Translations under genes and position numbers: made by a program | The notes under the pieces: generated by a model | Told to the model about the DNA's origin: nothing | What the model saw: the letters and a program-made list of their open reading frames with translations, nothing else | Database searches by the model: none | Assembly: GCF_003003235.1 (NCBI RefSeq) | Contig: NZ_PVUE01000021.1 | Span: 29,140-93,139, forward strand | Reading direction: 5' to 3' | DNA from: Antricoccus suffuscus | GTDB lineage: Bacteria > Actinomycetota > Actinomycetes > Mycobacteriales > Antricoccaceae | DNA: 64,000 nt | Part shown: positions 27,930-38,403 of the stretch, piece by piece | Position numbering within the stretch: position 1 is the first letter of the stretch | Layout of the letters: each line of letters begins with the position of its first letter

Positions 27930-29102
27930 TCAGTCGGCGCCGAGGGCGTTTTTGATGATGGCGCCGATCATGTCCAACTCGATCAGGAAACCGTCGTGAC
28001 CGTACGGCGAGTCGAGGATTGTCAGGTCGTTTTTGCCTTTTGGCGCGAACTTCGCGAGCTCTTCGGACAACCGAACGGGGTACAGCCGATCGGTGTTGAC
28101 CGCGACGATGTGCAACTGCGCGGTGACCTTGGCAAGCGCGGCCGCCAAGCCTCCGCGGCCACGACCGATATCGTGCGAGTTCATCGACTCGGTGAGTACG
28201 ACGTAGGAGCCGGCGTCGAAACGACCGACCAGCTTGTCCCGGTGGTGGTCGAGGTAGGACTCGATCGCATATCGGCCGCCGCCGCCAAGGGGATCTTCGC
28301 CGGGTTGCGCCTCACGGCCGAAGCGGGTCGCAAGCTCGTATTCGGAGCGGTAGGTCACGTGCGCAATGGATCGTGCGATGCCCAGGCCGACCGTGGGCGC
28401 GTCGCCGGACTCGTAGTAGTCGCCGCCGCACCACAGCGGATCAGACTTGATCGCCGCGATTTGCGGTGCGCACCAGGCGATCTGGTCGCTCGTTGCGTAG
28501 GCGGTCGACGCGAGTATGACCGACGACTGGACGCGATCTGGATACATGATCGGCCATTCGATGGCGCGCATGCCGCCCATCGATCCGCCGACGACTGCGG
28601 CGAACTTGGTGATGCGTAGCTGGTCGGCGAGCAGTGCCTCGACGCGCACCTGGTCGCGGATGGTGATGAACGGGAATCGACTGCCCCAGGGAGTGCCGTC
28701 CGGGGCTGGAGACGATGGGCCCGTCGTACCTTGGCACCCGCCGAGCACGTTAGAGGCGACGACGTACCACTTGTCGGTGTCGAGGTATCGCCCCGGACCG
28801 ATCAAACCGTCCCACCAGCCCGGTGTCGGCTGACCTTCGGCCGCTGGCCCGTCGACGTGCGCGTCGCCGGTCAGTGCGTGTTCGATGAGTACGGCGTTGT
28901 CGCCGGCGGCGTTAAGGGTGCCCCACGACTCGTAGGCGACCCGGACCGACGGGAGTACGCCGCCACGTTCGAGCTCAACGGCGCCGATGTCGACGAACTT
29001 GCGGGCTGCAACCGGATCGCCCTCACGCCAACCGCCGACGTGCGTCCCCCGGCGCACGGCGTTCGGCGAGTTGTATGTGGGGCGATCCGCCACAGATGTC
29101 AT
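27930..29102 (-). CDS. metX: Homoserine O-acetyltransferase
   Basis: A 390-residue alpha/beta-hydrolase-fold acyltransferase that makes O-acetylhomoserine from homoserine and acetyl-CoA. Motifs: LIEHALTGDAHV near the N-terminus, nucleophile elbow VVGGSMGGMRAIEWP, acid in the VNTDRLYP strand, and His in DSPYGHDGFLIE. It follows metY by 19 bp on the same strand, so both steps of the direct sulfhydrylation route are made from one SAM-responsive transcript. Confidence 0.93.
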   Translation of the reverse strand: MTSVADRPTYNSPNAVRRGTHVGGWREGDPVAARKFVDIGAVELERGGVLPSVRVAYESWGTLNAAGDNAVLIEHALTGDAHVDGPAAEGQPTPGWWDGLIGPGRYLDTDKWYVVASNVLGGCQGTTGPSSPAPDGTPWGSRFPFITIRDQVRVEALLADQLRITKFAAVVGGSMGGMRAIEWPIMYPDRVQSSVILASTAYATSDQIAWCAPQIAAIKSDPLWCGGDYYESGDAPTVGLGIARSIAHVTYRSEYELATRFGREAQPGEDPLGGGGRYAIESYLDHHRDKLVGRFDAGSYVVLTESMNSHDIGRGRGGLAAALAKVTAQLHIVAVNTDRLYPVRLSEELAKFAPKGKNDLTILDSPYGHDGFLIELDMIGAIIKNALGAD

Positions 29103-29121
29103 TCTCCTGAGTCGACTCTCG

Positions 29122-30444
29122 TTAGAGCGCGGCCGCGCTGAACCCGGTCTCGAGGTCAGCGAGGATGTCGTCGATGTTTTCGATTCCTACCGACAGGCGG
29201 ACCAGCCCGGGAGTGACTCCCGAGGTCGCCTGCTCCTCTGGAGTGAGCTGGCTATGCGTCGTGGACGCGGGGTGGATTACTAGTGAGCGCACGTCTCCGA
29301 TGTTAGCGACGTGACTGTGCAGCTCCAGCGCCTCGACGAACTTCTTACCCGCATCGACGCCGCCCTTGATCTCGAACGACACAATCGCGCCGGAGCCCTT
29401 GGGTACGTACTTCTTGGCCAGCTCGTAGGACGGGCTGGACTCCAGGCTGCCCCAGAACACCTTCTCGACCTCGCTGCGTGTCTCAAGCCAGTTGGCTACC
29501 TTGCGCGCATTCTCGACATGCCGCTCGACGCGCAGACTCAGCGTCTCGATGCCCTGCGCGATAAGGAAAGCATTGAATGGCGACACGGCCGCGCCGGTGT
29601 CGCGCAGCAGTTGTACGCGCGCCTTGAGGATGTACGACAGGTTGGCGCCGAACGCGGAGCCGACCCCCAGATCCTTGGCGTAGGTCAGCCCGTTGTAGCT
29701 CGGGTCCGGCGTGTTGAAGTTAGGGAAGCGTTCGGGGTACTGCGCATAGTCGAAGTTGCCGGAGTCGACGATTGCGCCGGCGATTGAGGTGCCGTGGCCG
29801 CCGAGGTACTTGGTGGCCGAGTGGATGACGACGTCGGCGCCATGCTCGATCGGACGCAGGAGGTACGGCGTGGCGACGGTGTTGTCGACGATGAGCGGCG
29901 CACCGAAATCGTGCGCGATCTTCGCGATGCCCTCGATGTCGAGCACCTCGCTGCGCGGGTTGGCGATGGTCTCGAAGAAGAAGGCCTTCGTGTTGTCCTG
30001 AATTGCGCTCTTCCACGACTCAAGGTCGGTCGGGTTTTCCACGAACGTCGTCTCGATGCCGAACTTCTTGAACGTGTAGTGCAACAGGTTGTAGGTGCCG
30101 CCGTACAGGCTCGGCGAGGCCACGATATGGCCACCGTTTTCAACGACGTTGAGCAGGGCGAGCACTTCGGCGGCCTGGCCGGAGGCGACGAGGAGCGCAC
30201 CGACACCACCTTCGAGTGCGGCGATGCGCTGCTCGACCGCGTCGGTCGTCGGATTCATGATGCGGGTGTAGATGTTGCCGAACTCGGAAAGCCCAAACAG
30301 GTTCGCGGCGTGCTCGGTGTCTTTGAAGACGTACGACGTGGTCTGGTAGATCGGCAGCGCGCGCGACCCGGTCGTCGGATCCGCCTCCTGCCCGGCGTGG
30401 ATCTGCTTGGTCTCAAAGGCCCAATTGGCTGCTTCGTTGCTCAT
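29122..30444 (-). CDS. metY: O-acetylhomoserine sulfhydrylase
   Basis: A 440-residue PLP enzyme that makes homocysteine from O-acetylhomoserine and sulfide. Starts WAFETKQIHAGQEADPTTGS, typical of MetY; PLP-binding Lys is in VVIHSATKYLGGHGTS; the C-terminus has GLVRLSVGIENIDDI. Its length exceeds cystathionine synthases as expected for MetY. AAGGAAG precedes the ATG. A SAM-IV riboswitch lies in its leader, and metX is next in the operon. Confidence 0.94.
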   Translation of the reverse strand: MSNEAANWAFETKQIHAGQEADPTTGSRALPIYQTTSYVFKDTEHAANLFGLSEFGNIYTRIMNPTTDAVEQRIAALEGGVGALLVASGQAAEVLALLNVVENGGHIVASPSLYGGTYNLLHYTFKKFGIETTFVENPTDLESWKSAIQDNTKAFFFETIANPRSEVLDIEGIAKIAHDFGAPLIVDNTVATPYLLRPIEHGADVVIHSATKYLGGHGTSIAGAIVDSGNFDYAQYPERFPNFNTPDPSYNGLTYAKDLGVGSAFGANLSYILKARVQLLRDTGAAVSPFNAFLIAQGIETLSLRVERHVENARKVANWLETRSEVEKVFWGSLESSPSYELAKKYVPKGSGAIVSFEIKGGVDAGKKFVEALELHSHVANIGDVRSLVIHPASTTHSQLTPEEQATSGVTPGLVRLSVGIENIDDILADLETGFSAAAL

Positions 30445-30526
30445 TGCGTGTTGTCTTCCTTCGTGTTTCTGGTGCGCCAGAACTGGCGTCGAGGTGTTAC
30501 TCGTACGAAATGGATTGGGTGCTGCG

Positions 30527-30556
30527 CGGACGCCTCGGGCATGGAGATGCGAGGCG
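30527..30556 (-). other. Leader hairpin between riboswitch and metY
   Basis: GACGCCTCG and CGAGGCGTC form a perfect 9-bp stem with a 12-base loop about 70 bases downstream of the riboswitch (minus strand). No U-run follows. It may be part of the riboswitch expression platform or a Rho-linked pause; this is inference. Confidence 0.4.
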
Positions 30557-30624
30557 TCGTACGCGCTATCTACAGAGGGTGCTCACTGTGACTCCCGAAG
30601 ATCTGGGGCCACTGCGTATTGAGA

Positions 30625-30740
30625 GGCCCGCGCTTGCGTTTGTCGGTCGACATTCGCCTGGTCTTCACCCGGAGCACCCCACCGCGGTTGGAGGGTTGCC
30701 GTCCAGCAAGCCGGGGCTCTGCACTGGAACTCATAACCTG
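30625..30740 (-). ncRNA. SAM-IV riboswitch
   Basis: On the minus strand the leader of metY reads GGTTATGAGTTCCAG, then GAGCCCCGGCTTGCTGG, GGACGGCAACCCTCC, CCGCGGTGGGGTGCTCCGGG, TGAAGACCAGG and, after a short hairpin, AAGCGCGGGCC. This order matches the SAM-IV class, found mainly in actinobacteria ahead of methionine genes. The closing stem pairs GGTT with GACC. It senses S-adenosylmethionine and lowers metY-metX expression when SAM is plentiful. The aptamer ends about 180 bases before the metY ATG. Confidence 0.9.
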
Positions 30741-31099
30741 CCGTCGATGTTAGCCCATTGCGGTGTGCCCGTGCCACGGGTACCGACCGAATGTGGGCCG
30801 AATGACTGCGTGGCGTGAGCGCGCGAGAACGCCTTGTGCGCAGGTTGTCACCGAGAAAGGCGTTGCCCGTTTCGTTATCTTGTCGCGATTGTTTACCTGG
30901 GCCAAACCTGTAACGTGAGGCTTGGTCGTAGTTCAGCAAGTCGTGTGCGTTACCGCGCTAGACGTTGGGCAGGCGGTTGACGGGCACGGAAGTGACCAGC
31001 GATACCGGTCCAGGGTCATGCAAGTGTAGTGCGGGACGGATGAGCAAGGCCCCGGTTCTGCAAGGTGTGGAATCCGGATCGCACAACGTAGGAGTGCAC
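30741..31099 (+). other. Intergenic region and cspA leader
   Basis: The 655-bp gap between metY and cspA holds the riboswitch on the minus strand and, on the plus strand from about 30890, a possible promoter (TTGTTT, 16 bp, TAACGT) and a long untranslated leader to the cspA GTG. Long leaders are usual for cold-shock genes. I see no convincing gene here. Confidence 0.4.
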
Positions 31100-31303
31100 G
31101 TGGCACAGGGAACCGTGAAGTGGTTCAACGCGGAAAAAGGCTTCGGCTTTATCGCAGTTGACGGTGGGCAAGATGTCTTCGTTCACCACTCGGCAATTCA
31201 GATGGATGGCTACCGCGCCCTCGAAGAGGGACAGCGCGTGGAGTTCGAAGTGACCCAGAGTGAGAAGGGTCCGCAGGCGGACCAAGTCCGGGTTGCTGGC
31301 TAA
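31100..31303 (+). CDS. cspA: Cold-shock protein (CspA family)
   Basis: 67 residues, a single OB-fold cold-shock domain. RNP1 is KGFGFIAV and RNP2 is VFVHHSAI, with KWFNAEKG before them. It binds single-stranded RNA/DNA and acts as an RNA chaperone. The GTG at 31100 with AGGAG upstream gives the family start; the frame is open to 30965 but unsupported. A strong terminator follows. Confidence 0.95.
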   Translation: MAQGTVKWFNAEKGFGFIAVDGGQDVFVHHSAIQMDGYRALEEGQRVEFEVTQSEKGPQADQVRVAG

Positions 31304-31326
31304 CGACCGGAAACTTCGTAAGTATC

Positions 31327-31358
31327 AAAGGCCTACCCGGCCCGCCGGGTAGGCCTTT
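31327..31358. terminator. Terminator of cspA, probably bidirectional
   Basis: AAAGGCCTACCCGG and CCGGGTAGGCCTTT form a perfect 14-bp stem with a 4-base loop, 24 bp after cspA and 9 bp after the convergent amidase gene. Confidence 0.85.
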
Positions 31359-31366
31359 GAGTTCGC

Positions 31367-32788
31367 TCAACCAGCGAGATTTAGTCGGCTTCCGCGATCG
31401 GACAGTTCGTTGAAGCCGCCGGCGGCGTTTTCGTATGCCGCGGCCGCGCGCAGCACAAGTGCATCTTCGTGCCGTCGTCCGACGATCTGCAGACCCACGG
31501 GCAGCCCGTTGCTGAGTCCACACGGCACCGAGGCCGCTGGCTGTTGCGTGAAGTTGAAGGGATAGCAGAACGGGCTCCACGTCATCCACCGCTTCTCCTT
31601 CCAATCGGGCGGGACTTCGTGTCCGACCTCGAACGCGGTACACGGCAACGTCGGTGTGATTAGTAGGTCGTAGTCCTGATGGAAGCGGCCCAACCGCTCG
31701 GAGAACGAGTCGCGGTAGTGCATCGCCAGCAGGTACTCGACGCCCGTGACCTCGCGGCCCTTGGCAGCCATAGCCTTGATCGGTTTGTCGAACAGGTCGC
31801 GCTTGTCGGCCGGCGTCTGCTCGACTACTTTCGCGATCCCGGTATTCCAGATGACGCCGAAGGCTTCCGGGCCGCCGGTGAGATCGGGGAAGGCCTCGGT
31901 AACCTCGGCGCCGAGGCCTTGGAATACGTCGGCGGTGGCGGCGACGAGTGCGCGGACTTCTGGATCGATGTGGTCGGTGCCGAAGTCGGCCGTAAAGGCG
32001 ATCCGCAGGCCTTTCAGCGACGAGATGTCGAGAGAGTCGTCGTACGCCGCGGTCGCCGACGGGTAGGACGTGCCATCGCGCGGATCGGGCGCGGCGAGCA
32101 CGTTGAGTAGCAGCCCGGCGTCGCGAACCGTGCGGGCCATCGGGCCTTTATGGGACATGCCGATGAATGGGCCACCCTGAAATGCCGCGACCCGGCCGTA
32201 CGTCGGCTTGATGCCTGCCAGCCCGGTGAAACTGCAAGGGATACGAATGGATCCGCCGCCGTCCGAACCTACGGCCAGTGGTCCGACTCCGGCTGCGAGA
32301 GCCGCCGACGCGCCACCGCTGGAGCCGCCGGGGGTGACGTCGAGATTCCACGGGTTGCGGGTGATGCCGGTGAGCGGACTGTCGGTGACGCCTTTGTGCG
32401 CGTAGTCCGGCAGCGTGGTCTTGCCGAACAGTACGGCGCCGGCCTCCTTAAGCCGCGTGACCGGGGGAGCGTCCTCGGTTACCGGTGTATCTGACGTGGT
32501 CAAGGAGCCGTTGCGGCAGGGAAAGCCGGCGACCGGGATGTTGTCCTTGATCGAGACCGGCACGCCATCCAGGGGGCCGATCGGCGAGCCCGTCCGCCAA
32601 CGTTTCTCGGACGCCTTCGCCGCGGCCAGCGCGGAATCGTCCATGACGACATTGAAGGCATTGATCTTCGGGTTGACCTCGGCCAGCCGATCGAGGGTCG
32701 CCCTCGTCGCTTCCACCGGCGACAGCTCGCCGGATTGATAGAGCGCGGTCAGTTCGGTCGTCGTGAGATACGCGATCTGGGTCGTCAT
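31367..32788 (-). CDS. Amidase (amidase-signature family)
   Basis: 473 residues. The Ser-cisSer-Lys triad is visible: Lys81 in VSIKDN, the cis-Ser in PGGSSGGASA (156/157) and nucleophile Ser180 in GSDGGGSIRIP. The enzyme hydrolyses an amide; the substrate is not evident. No GatB or GatC gene is adjacent, so it is not the tRNA amidotransferase. The frame is open to 32941, but ATG 32788 with TTGGAGA upstream starts the conserved part. It is divergent from groEL and convergent with cspA. Confidence 0.88.
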   Translation of the reverse strand: MTTQIAYLTTTELTALYQSGELSPVEATRATLDRLAEVNPKINAFNVVMDDSALAAAKASEKRWRTGSPIGPLDGVPVSIKDNIPVAGFPCRNGSLTTSDTPVTEDAPPVTRLKEAGAVLFGKTTLPDYAHKGVTDSPLTGITRNPWNLDVTPGGSSGGASAALAAGVGPLAVGSDGGGSIRIPCSFTGLAGIKPTYGRVAAFQGGPFIGMSHKGPMARTVRDAGLLLNVLAAPDPRDGTSYPSATAAYDDSLDISSLKGLRIAFTADFGTDHIDPEVRALVAATADVFQGLGAEVTEAFPDLTGGPEAFGVIWNTGIAKVVEQTPADKRDLFDKPIKAMAAKGREVTGVEYLLAMHYRDSFSERLGRFHQDYDLLITPTLPCTAFEVGHEVPPDWKEKRWMTWSPFCYPFNFTQQPAASVPCGLSNGLPVGLQIVGRRHEDALVLRAAAAYENAAGGFNELSDRGSRLNLAG

Positions 32789-32934
32789 AGAGATCTCCAA
32801 GCGCGGCAGCAGTTTTGATGGTCTGCTTAGACAACTGCAAATCGCAGGCGCAAGCAACCCAGCGCGAGCGCGACGAGTGCGATCCGGCAGCCACACGCGC
32901 TCGGCATTTACACCGTCGAGGCGCACTGAAAACG

Positions 32935-32961
32935 TTGGCACTCGGCTGCGACGAGTGCCAA
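32935..32961. promoter_or_regulatory. CIRCE-like element 1 (variant)
   Basis: TTGGCACTC-N9-GAGTGCCAA, a perfect 9-bp inverted repeat with the exact CIRCE spacing; the third base differs from the TTAGCACTC consensus on both arms. It lies between the divergent amidase and groEL genes. Confidence 0.75.
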
Positions 32962-32968
32962 ACCTCTC

Positions 32969-32995
32969 TTAGCACTCTCGATAGAGGAGTGCTAA
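32969..32995. promoter_or_regulatory. CIRCE element 2 (HrcA operator)
   Basis: TTAGCACTC-N9-GAGTGCTAA, a perfect match to the CIRCE consensus, 156 bp upstream of groEL and 34 bp (start to start) after the variant copy. HrcA binding here represses groEL outside heat stress. Confidence 0.95.
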
Positions 32996-33147
32996 CCTGG
33001 CGGGTGCCAAACTTTGGTGAGGCAGTACCGCGTCGTACTCATTTCGACCGAGCCGATCTCGAGTCGATTGAATGCGTTGCGTCTGTCGTCCGTCGCGGGC
33101 ACCGAGGTTGGGCAATGAAACGTTCCCCTTAAATAAGGATGGATTAG

Positions 33148-34810
<1,663 letters not shown>

Positions 34811-34837
34811 AGCCTCGTCCGCACAACGCTCTACCGC

Positions 34838-34870
34838 AAAGGCGGGTCCGACATGGTCGGGCCCGCCTTT
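34838..34870 (+). terminator. groEL terminator
   Basis: AAAGGCGGGTCCGAC and GTCGGGCCCGCCTTT form a 15-bp stem with one T-G pair, a 3-base loop and a following T (CCTTTTG), about 60 bp after groEL. Confidence 0.85.
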
Positions 34871-34937
34871 TGTGGTTGCTCCCTGGCAGCGCTAGGGGGA
34901 CAGCGCACGTCGGTGGCAGTTGGTAGCCTCCGGTGCT

Positions 34938-35456
34938 ATGGCCCGGTTATTTGTCGCTATCTTGTTGCCCGACGACGTCGTCACTCACCTACATGAGCAT
35001 CTCGATGTGCTCAGCACCGCGCGACCGGACCTGCGTTGGGTGGCGCCGCAGAACTATCACCTAACCGTCCGCTTCCTCGGCGAGTGCGGCCCGCACGAGA
35101 CCGATCGGCAGATCGATCACTGGGCCGGCCGCGCGTCGCAGTCCGGCCCGCTGGACTTCAACCTGCAGGGCGCCGGGACGTTTCCGTATGACTGGTCGGC
35201 GAAGGTGCTGTACGCCGATGTCGCCGGCGACCGGGACGGGTTCACCGCCCTCGCCGGCCCCCAGCAGCAGCCACATGTGACGCTGGCGCGCAGCCGCGAG
35301 CCGGCCGAGCTGACCGGCGCCGTCCTGGAACTGTCGTCGTACGCCGGACCGTCGTGGCAGGCCACCGAGATTGTGGTGATGCGGTCCTATCTGCGTAGTT
35401 CAGGTGATCGAGGGCCGCGCTACGAGCCCGTCGAGCGGTTGCCCTTGGGCAGGTAA
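34938..35456 (+). CDS. thpR: RNA 2',3'-cyclic phosphodiesterase (2H family)
   Basis: 172 residues of the LigT/ThpR two-histidine family. Both HxTx motifs are present: YHLTVRFLGE and PHVTLARSRE. The start LFVAILLPDDV is characteristic. It hydrolyses RNA 2',3'-cyclic phosphate ends to 2'-phosphates. ATG 34938 is chosen over the longer frame at 34920. It converges with the first binding-protein gene, the stops 24 bp apart. Confidence 0.88.
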   Translation: MARLFVAILLPDDVVTHLHEHLDVLSTARPDLRWVAPQNYHLTVRFLGECGPHETDRQIDHWAGRASQSGPLDFNLQGAGTFPYDWSAKVLYADVAGDRDGFTALAGPQQQPHVTLARSREPAELTGAVLELSSYAGPSWQATEIVVMRSYLRSSGDRGPRYEPVERLPLGR

Positions 35457-35480
35457 ATGACGTTTTGTCGTTGACGAACG

Positions 35481-36740
35481 CTACTTCTGCAGCGGCGCCT
35501 TGTAGTCCTTGGCCTCTTTGGACATATAGTGCGATTCGAGAGCCTTCAGGCCACCCGGGATGGAAGCATCCGGTACGACGATGTAGCCCTCACGGGACGG
35601 CGGCACACCCTCGGTGGAGTAGTCCAGTTTCGGCGTCAGACCCTGCGTGTCGACATCGATCTTCTTGCTGGCGGCGATCAGCCCGTCGCGCGTCATGTCC
35701 TTGCTGTCGCACGCCTCCTTAAGGATCGCTCCCCAGACAAGCCCTTCGACGTAGCCAAAGTTGACCTGGTCGCTCGGCTCGTCCTGGAACTTCGTCGGGT
35801 ACTCGGTCGCGATCTTCTGCGCCAGCGCACCCTCCGCGCCGTACGGCGCCATGCCAACGGAGCGGTAGTAGTTGCCCATGGCCGACGCGGCCGGCGTACC
35901 CAGCAACTGCGGCTCGAACGACGGACCGTTGCCCATGATGGGGATGTCCAGACCCTGTGCTTGTGCTTGCGTGAGGATCGAACCCATCGCCTTGGGCGCC
36001 ACAGCAGCGAGGATGACCTTGACGCCCGAGCTCTTCATCTTGGTGACGGCCGAGGACATGTCGCTCTCGGTCGCGCTGAGCTTGACCGAGTCGAGCTCGA
36101 GGTCGTGCTTCTTGGCGTAGTACTCCGCGCCGGCGATTGCGTTGAGGCCGTACTCGGAGTCGATCGCCACCATGCCGACCTTGTCTCCGTCGGCGAGCAT
36201 GCCGGCCTTCTGTAGGTAGGCGAGCCCGTTGATGGTGTCGATGTCGTGCGACGTGCCGGTCATCAGCAGTTCGGGGTTGTCCAGGTTGACCGACGCCGTG
36301 GTGCTCGAGGTGACGATCGCGTTGTCGGAGGTGAAGCTGCCCTTCAGTGCCGCGAGCGAGGCCGAACCGAAGATCTGCAGATAACCGGCGACCTTGTCCT
36401 TGAGCTCGGCGTAGAGCGGAACGGCCTTATCGGCCTTATATGCCGAATCGCGGACCTCGATCTTTACGGTGCGCCCGCAGGCGCCGCCGCTCGCGTTGAA
36501 GTCGTCTGCCCACATCTGGTTGCCATGCGTGACGGCCAGGCCGTAGGCCTTGAGTACGCCGCTGGCGTCCGTAATCGCGCCGAGGCTGATCTCTTTGTCA
36601 GTGATGCCGAAGTCGGTCTTGACGCCTTTGTCATCGGTCTTCGCCGCGTTGTCGCCGCCGCCCTTAGTGCTGCAGCCGGTCACCACCAACGCGAGGATCG
36701 CCGATCCCGCTACCAGCGCACGATTTAGCTTCAATGCCAT
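35481..36740 (-). CDS. LivJ-type ABC substrate-binding lipoprotein, copy 1
   Basis: 419 residues. Signal peptide with lipobox VTGC (lipid Cys23) then STKGGG, so it is tethered outside the membrane. The mature part is Peripla_BP_6: GITDKEISLGAITD, HGNQMWADDFNASGGACGR, and DSEYGLNAIAGAEYYAKKH. It is the most divergent copy: the predicted ligand segment reads SSTTASVNL instead of PxSWASxNL. A conserved Cys pair (ACGR; EACDSKD) could form a disulfide. GAGGAC precedes ATG 36740; the frame to 36767 is not needed. It is last in the array, converging with thpR. Confidence 0.92.
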   Translation of the reverse strand: MALKLNRALVAGSAILALVVTGCSTKGGGDNAAKTDDKGVKTDFGITDKEISLGAITDASGVLKAYGLAVTHGNQMWADDFNASGGACGRTVKIEVRDSAYKADKAVPLYAELKDKVAGYLQIFGSASLAALKGSFTSDNAIVTSSTTASVNLDNPELLMTGTSHDIDTINGLAYLQKAGMLADGDKVGMVAIDSEYGLNAIAGAEYYAKKHDLELDSVKLSATESDMSSAVTKMKSSGVKVILAAVAPKAMGSILTQAQAQGLDIPIMGNGPSFEPQLLGTPAASAMGNYYRSVGMAPYGAEGALAQKIATEYPTKFQDEPSDQVNFGYVEGLVWGAILKEACDSKDMTRDGLIAASKKIDVDTQGLTPKLDYSTEGVPPSREGYIVVPDASIPGGLKALESHYMSKEAKDYKAPLQK

Positions 36741-36932
36741 GCTTTTGTCCTCTAAATTCCCCGGCACGGTCAGCAGGTTCGAAGATGCGCAAACGTGGCC
36801 GCCGGTGTTTATTTTCTATATATTCGGTGATGATCCTGGCCTACCCGACTACCAATAGCAAGCCATGGGCGCCGCCAGGGATGTGCGGTTGGCCATGTGT
36901 GATTACCGTCAAATGCGGCCGCGAATGCACGA

Positions 36933-36961
36933 ATGCCGCCCCACCGTTGGTGGGGCGGCAT
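36933..36961 (-). terminator. Terminator of binding-protein copy 2
   Basis: ATGCCGCCCCACC and GGTGGGGCGGCAT form a perfect 13-bp stem with a 3-base loop, 20 bp beyond the copy 2 stop on the minus strand. No T-run follows. Confidence 0.8.
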
Positions 36962-36980
36962 CCTCGTGCAGATCGGGTCG

Positions 36981-38240
36981 CTATTTCTGCGCCGGGACCT
37001 CGTAATCCTCGGCGTCCTTGGACGCGTGCAGTTGCTCGACGACGGTGACCCCGTCGATCTTGGTCGGGTCGACCTTCTGCACGTAGTTTTCCCGCGTGGA
37101 CGGTTGACCGGCCTTGTCGTAGCTGAGCGTCGCGGTCATGCCATTGGTGTTGACGCTCTTCACCGAAGACTTAGCCTCGAGCATGCCCTGACGGGTGAGG
37201 TCCTTCGCCTTGCACGCCTCGGTCAGTACGGCGCCGAATGCTTTGCCTGCGGCGTATCCGGAAACGACGCCACTGTTTGGCACGTCGGTGAACTTAGCCT
37301 CGAACGCGGTACGCAGGGTCTGTGCCTCGGGGGTCTGCGCGGAGTACGGCGTGAACGACGCGACCCGGTAGAACTTGTCGAAGGCCGACTTCGCGGGTGT
37401 ATTGAGCACCAGCGGGTCGAAGGTCGGATAGTTGCCCATGAACGGAATGTCCATGCCCTGCGCCTGTGCCTGCGAGAGCGCCGACGCGGTTGCCTGCGGT
37501 GCCGTGGTCAGCAAGATTGCCGTGACATTCTTGGACTTCAGGCTGGTGATCGAGGCGCCCATGTCGACGTCGGCCGCGGTGATCTTGGCTTCGACGAGGT
37601 CGATGCCGTGCTTCTTGGCGTACCAAGTCGACCCTTCGAGGGCATTGCCGCCGTACTCCCCGTCGGTGTAGAGATGCCCGACGGTGTCGCCCTTCTTGAT
37701 CATGCCCTGCTCCATCATCCAGGCCATGCCGTTGATGAGCTCGACGTCGTACGGCGTACCGGTCATCAGGATCGTCTCCTCGGCGAGGTAGTGCGAATTC
37801 CACGATGCGGGCACGGCCATGATCTTGTCGGTGACGAGGTCTTGCTTCAGCGCGGCGAGCGCACCCGAGCCAAGCAGTTGTACGTATCCAAGCACCTTGC
37901 TTTTGAGTTCGCCGTACGCCGTGATCGCCTTCTCGGTCTTGTAGGCGTAGTCGCGGACCTCGAGTTTGATCTGCCGACCACAAATGCCGCCGGACGCGTT
38001 GACCTCATCAGCCCACAGTTCGTTGCCGTGAACCGTGCCGAGGCCGGTGTTCTTGAAGTTTGCGGTGTTGTCGGTGAGTACGCCGACGCTGATCTTCGAG
38101 TCCGTGACCCCTACGTCGTACTTCACGCCGTTGGAGTCAGTCTTGGCTTCGGTGGCTGCGCCACCTTTGGTTGAGCAGCCGGCGAGTACGACGGCGAGTG
38201 CGAGCGCCCCGGTGACCAGGGCACGATTGGTTCTACGCAT
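36981..38240 (-). CDS. LivJ-type ABC substrate-binding lipoprotein, copy 2
   Basis: 419 residues; lipobox LAGC (Cys22), then STKGGAAT. Peripla_BP_6 landmarks: GVTDSKISVGVLTD, HGNELWADEVNASGGICGR, TDGEYGGNALEGSTWYAKKH. The ligand segment reads PASWNSHYL, sharing HxL with copy 3 rather than TNL of copies 4-8. It ends YEVPAQK. The conserved Cys pair is in GICGR and EACKAKD. The upstream region carries an AACAATTGTT palindrome. Ligand unknown. Confidence 0.93.
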   Translation of the reverse strand: MRRTNRALVTGALALAVVLAGCSTKGGAATEAKTDSNGVKYDVGVTDSKISVGVLTDNTANFKNTGLGTVHGNELWADEVNASGGICGRQIKLEVRDYAYKTEKAITAYGELKSKVLGYVQLLGSGALAALKQDLVTDKIMAVPASWNSHYLAEETILMTGTPYDVELINGMAWMMEQGMIKKGDTVGHLYTDGEYGGNALEGSTWYAKKHGIDLVEAKITAADVDMGASITSLKSKNVTAILLTTAPQATASALSQAQAQGMDIPFMGNYPTFDPLVLNTPAKSAFDKFYRVASFTPYSAQTPEAQTLRTAFEAKFTDVPNSGVVSGYAAGKAFGAVLTEACKAKDLTRQGMLEAKSSVKSVNTNGMTATLSYDKAGQPSTRENYVQKVDPTKIDGVTVVEQLHASKDAEDYEVPAQK

Positions 38241-38323
38241 GCAAAAACAAAACCTTCCAGAGTTTAGTAGAGAGCGCGTTGGCTGAAAATCAGCCCGCGG
38301 AATGCTCCATACTAGTTCTGAAC

Positions 38324-38333
38324 AATTGTTAAG
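38324..38333. promoter_or_regulatory. Palindrome upstream of copy 2
   Basis: GAACAATTGTTAAG contains the perfect 10-bp palindrome AACAATTGTT (approximate position), about 85 bp upstream of the copy 2 start. A possible operator or promoter part; similar GTTAAGTGC wording occurs upstream of copy 3 near 39763. Confidence 0.3.
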
Positions 38334-38357
38334 TGCGCGTCAGGTCTAGGCCGCCCT

Positions 38358-38392
38358 GGACGCCGAGCGAGCCGACGGCGCGCTCGGCGTCC
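38358..38392 (-). terminator. Terminator of binding-protein copy 3
   Basis: GGACGCCGAGCG and CGCTCGGCGTCC form a perfect 12-bp stem with an 11-base loop, 12 bp beyond the copy 3 stop on the minus strand. Confidence 0.8.
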
Positions 38393-38403
38393 ATGCAGTC
38401 TGG

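Noticed and set aside
31367..32788. GatA subunit of the tRNA amidotransferase
   Set aside because: No gatB or gatC neighbour, and the sequence fits general amidases; the shared Ser-Ser-Lys motif alone does not show GatA.
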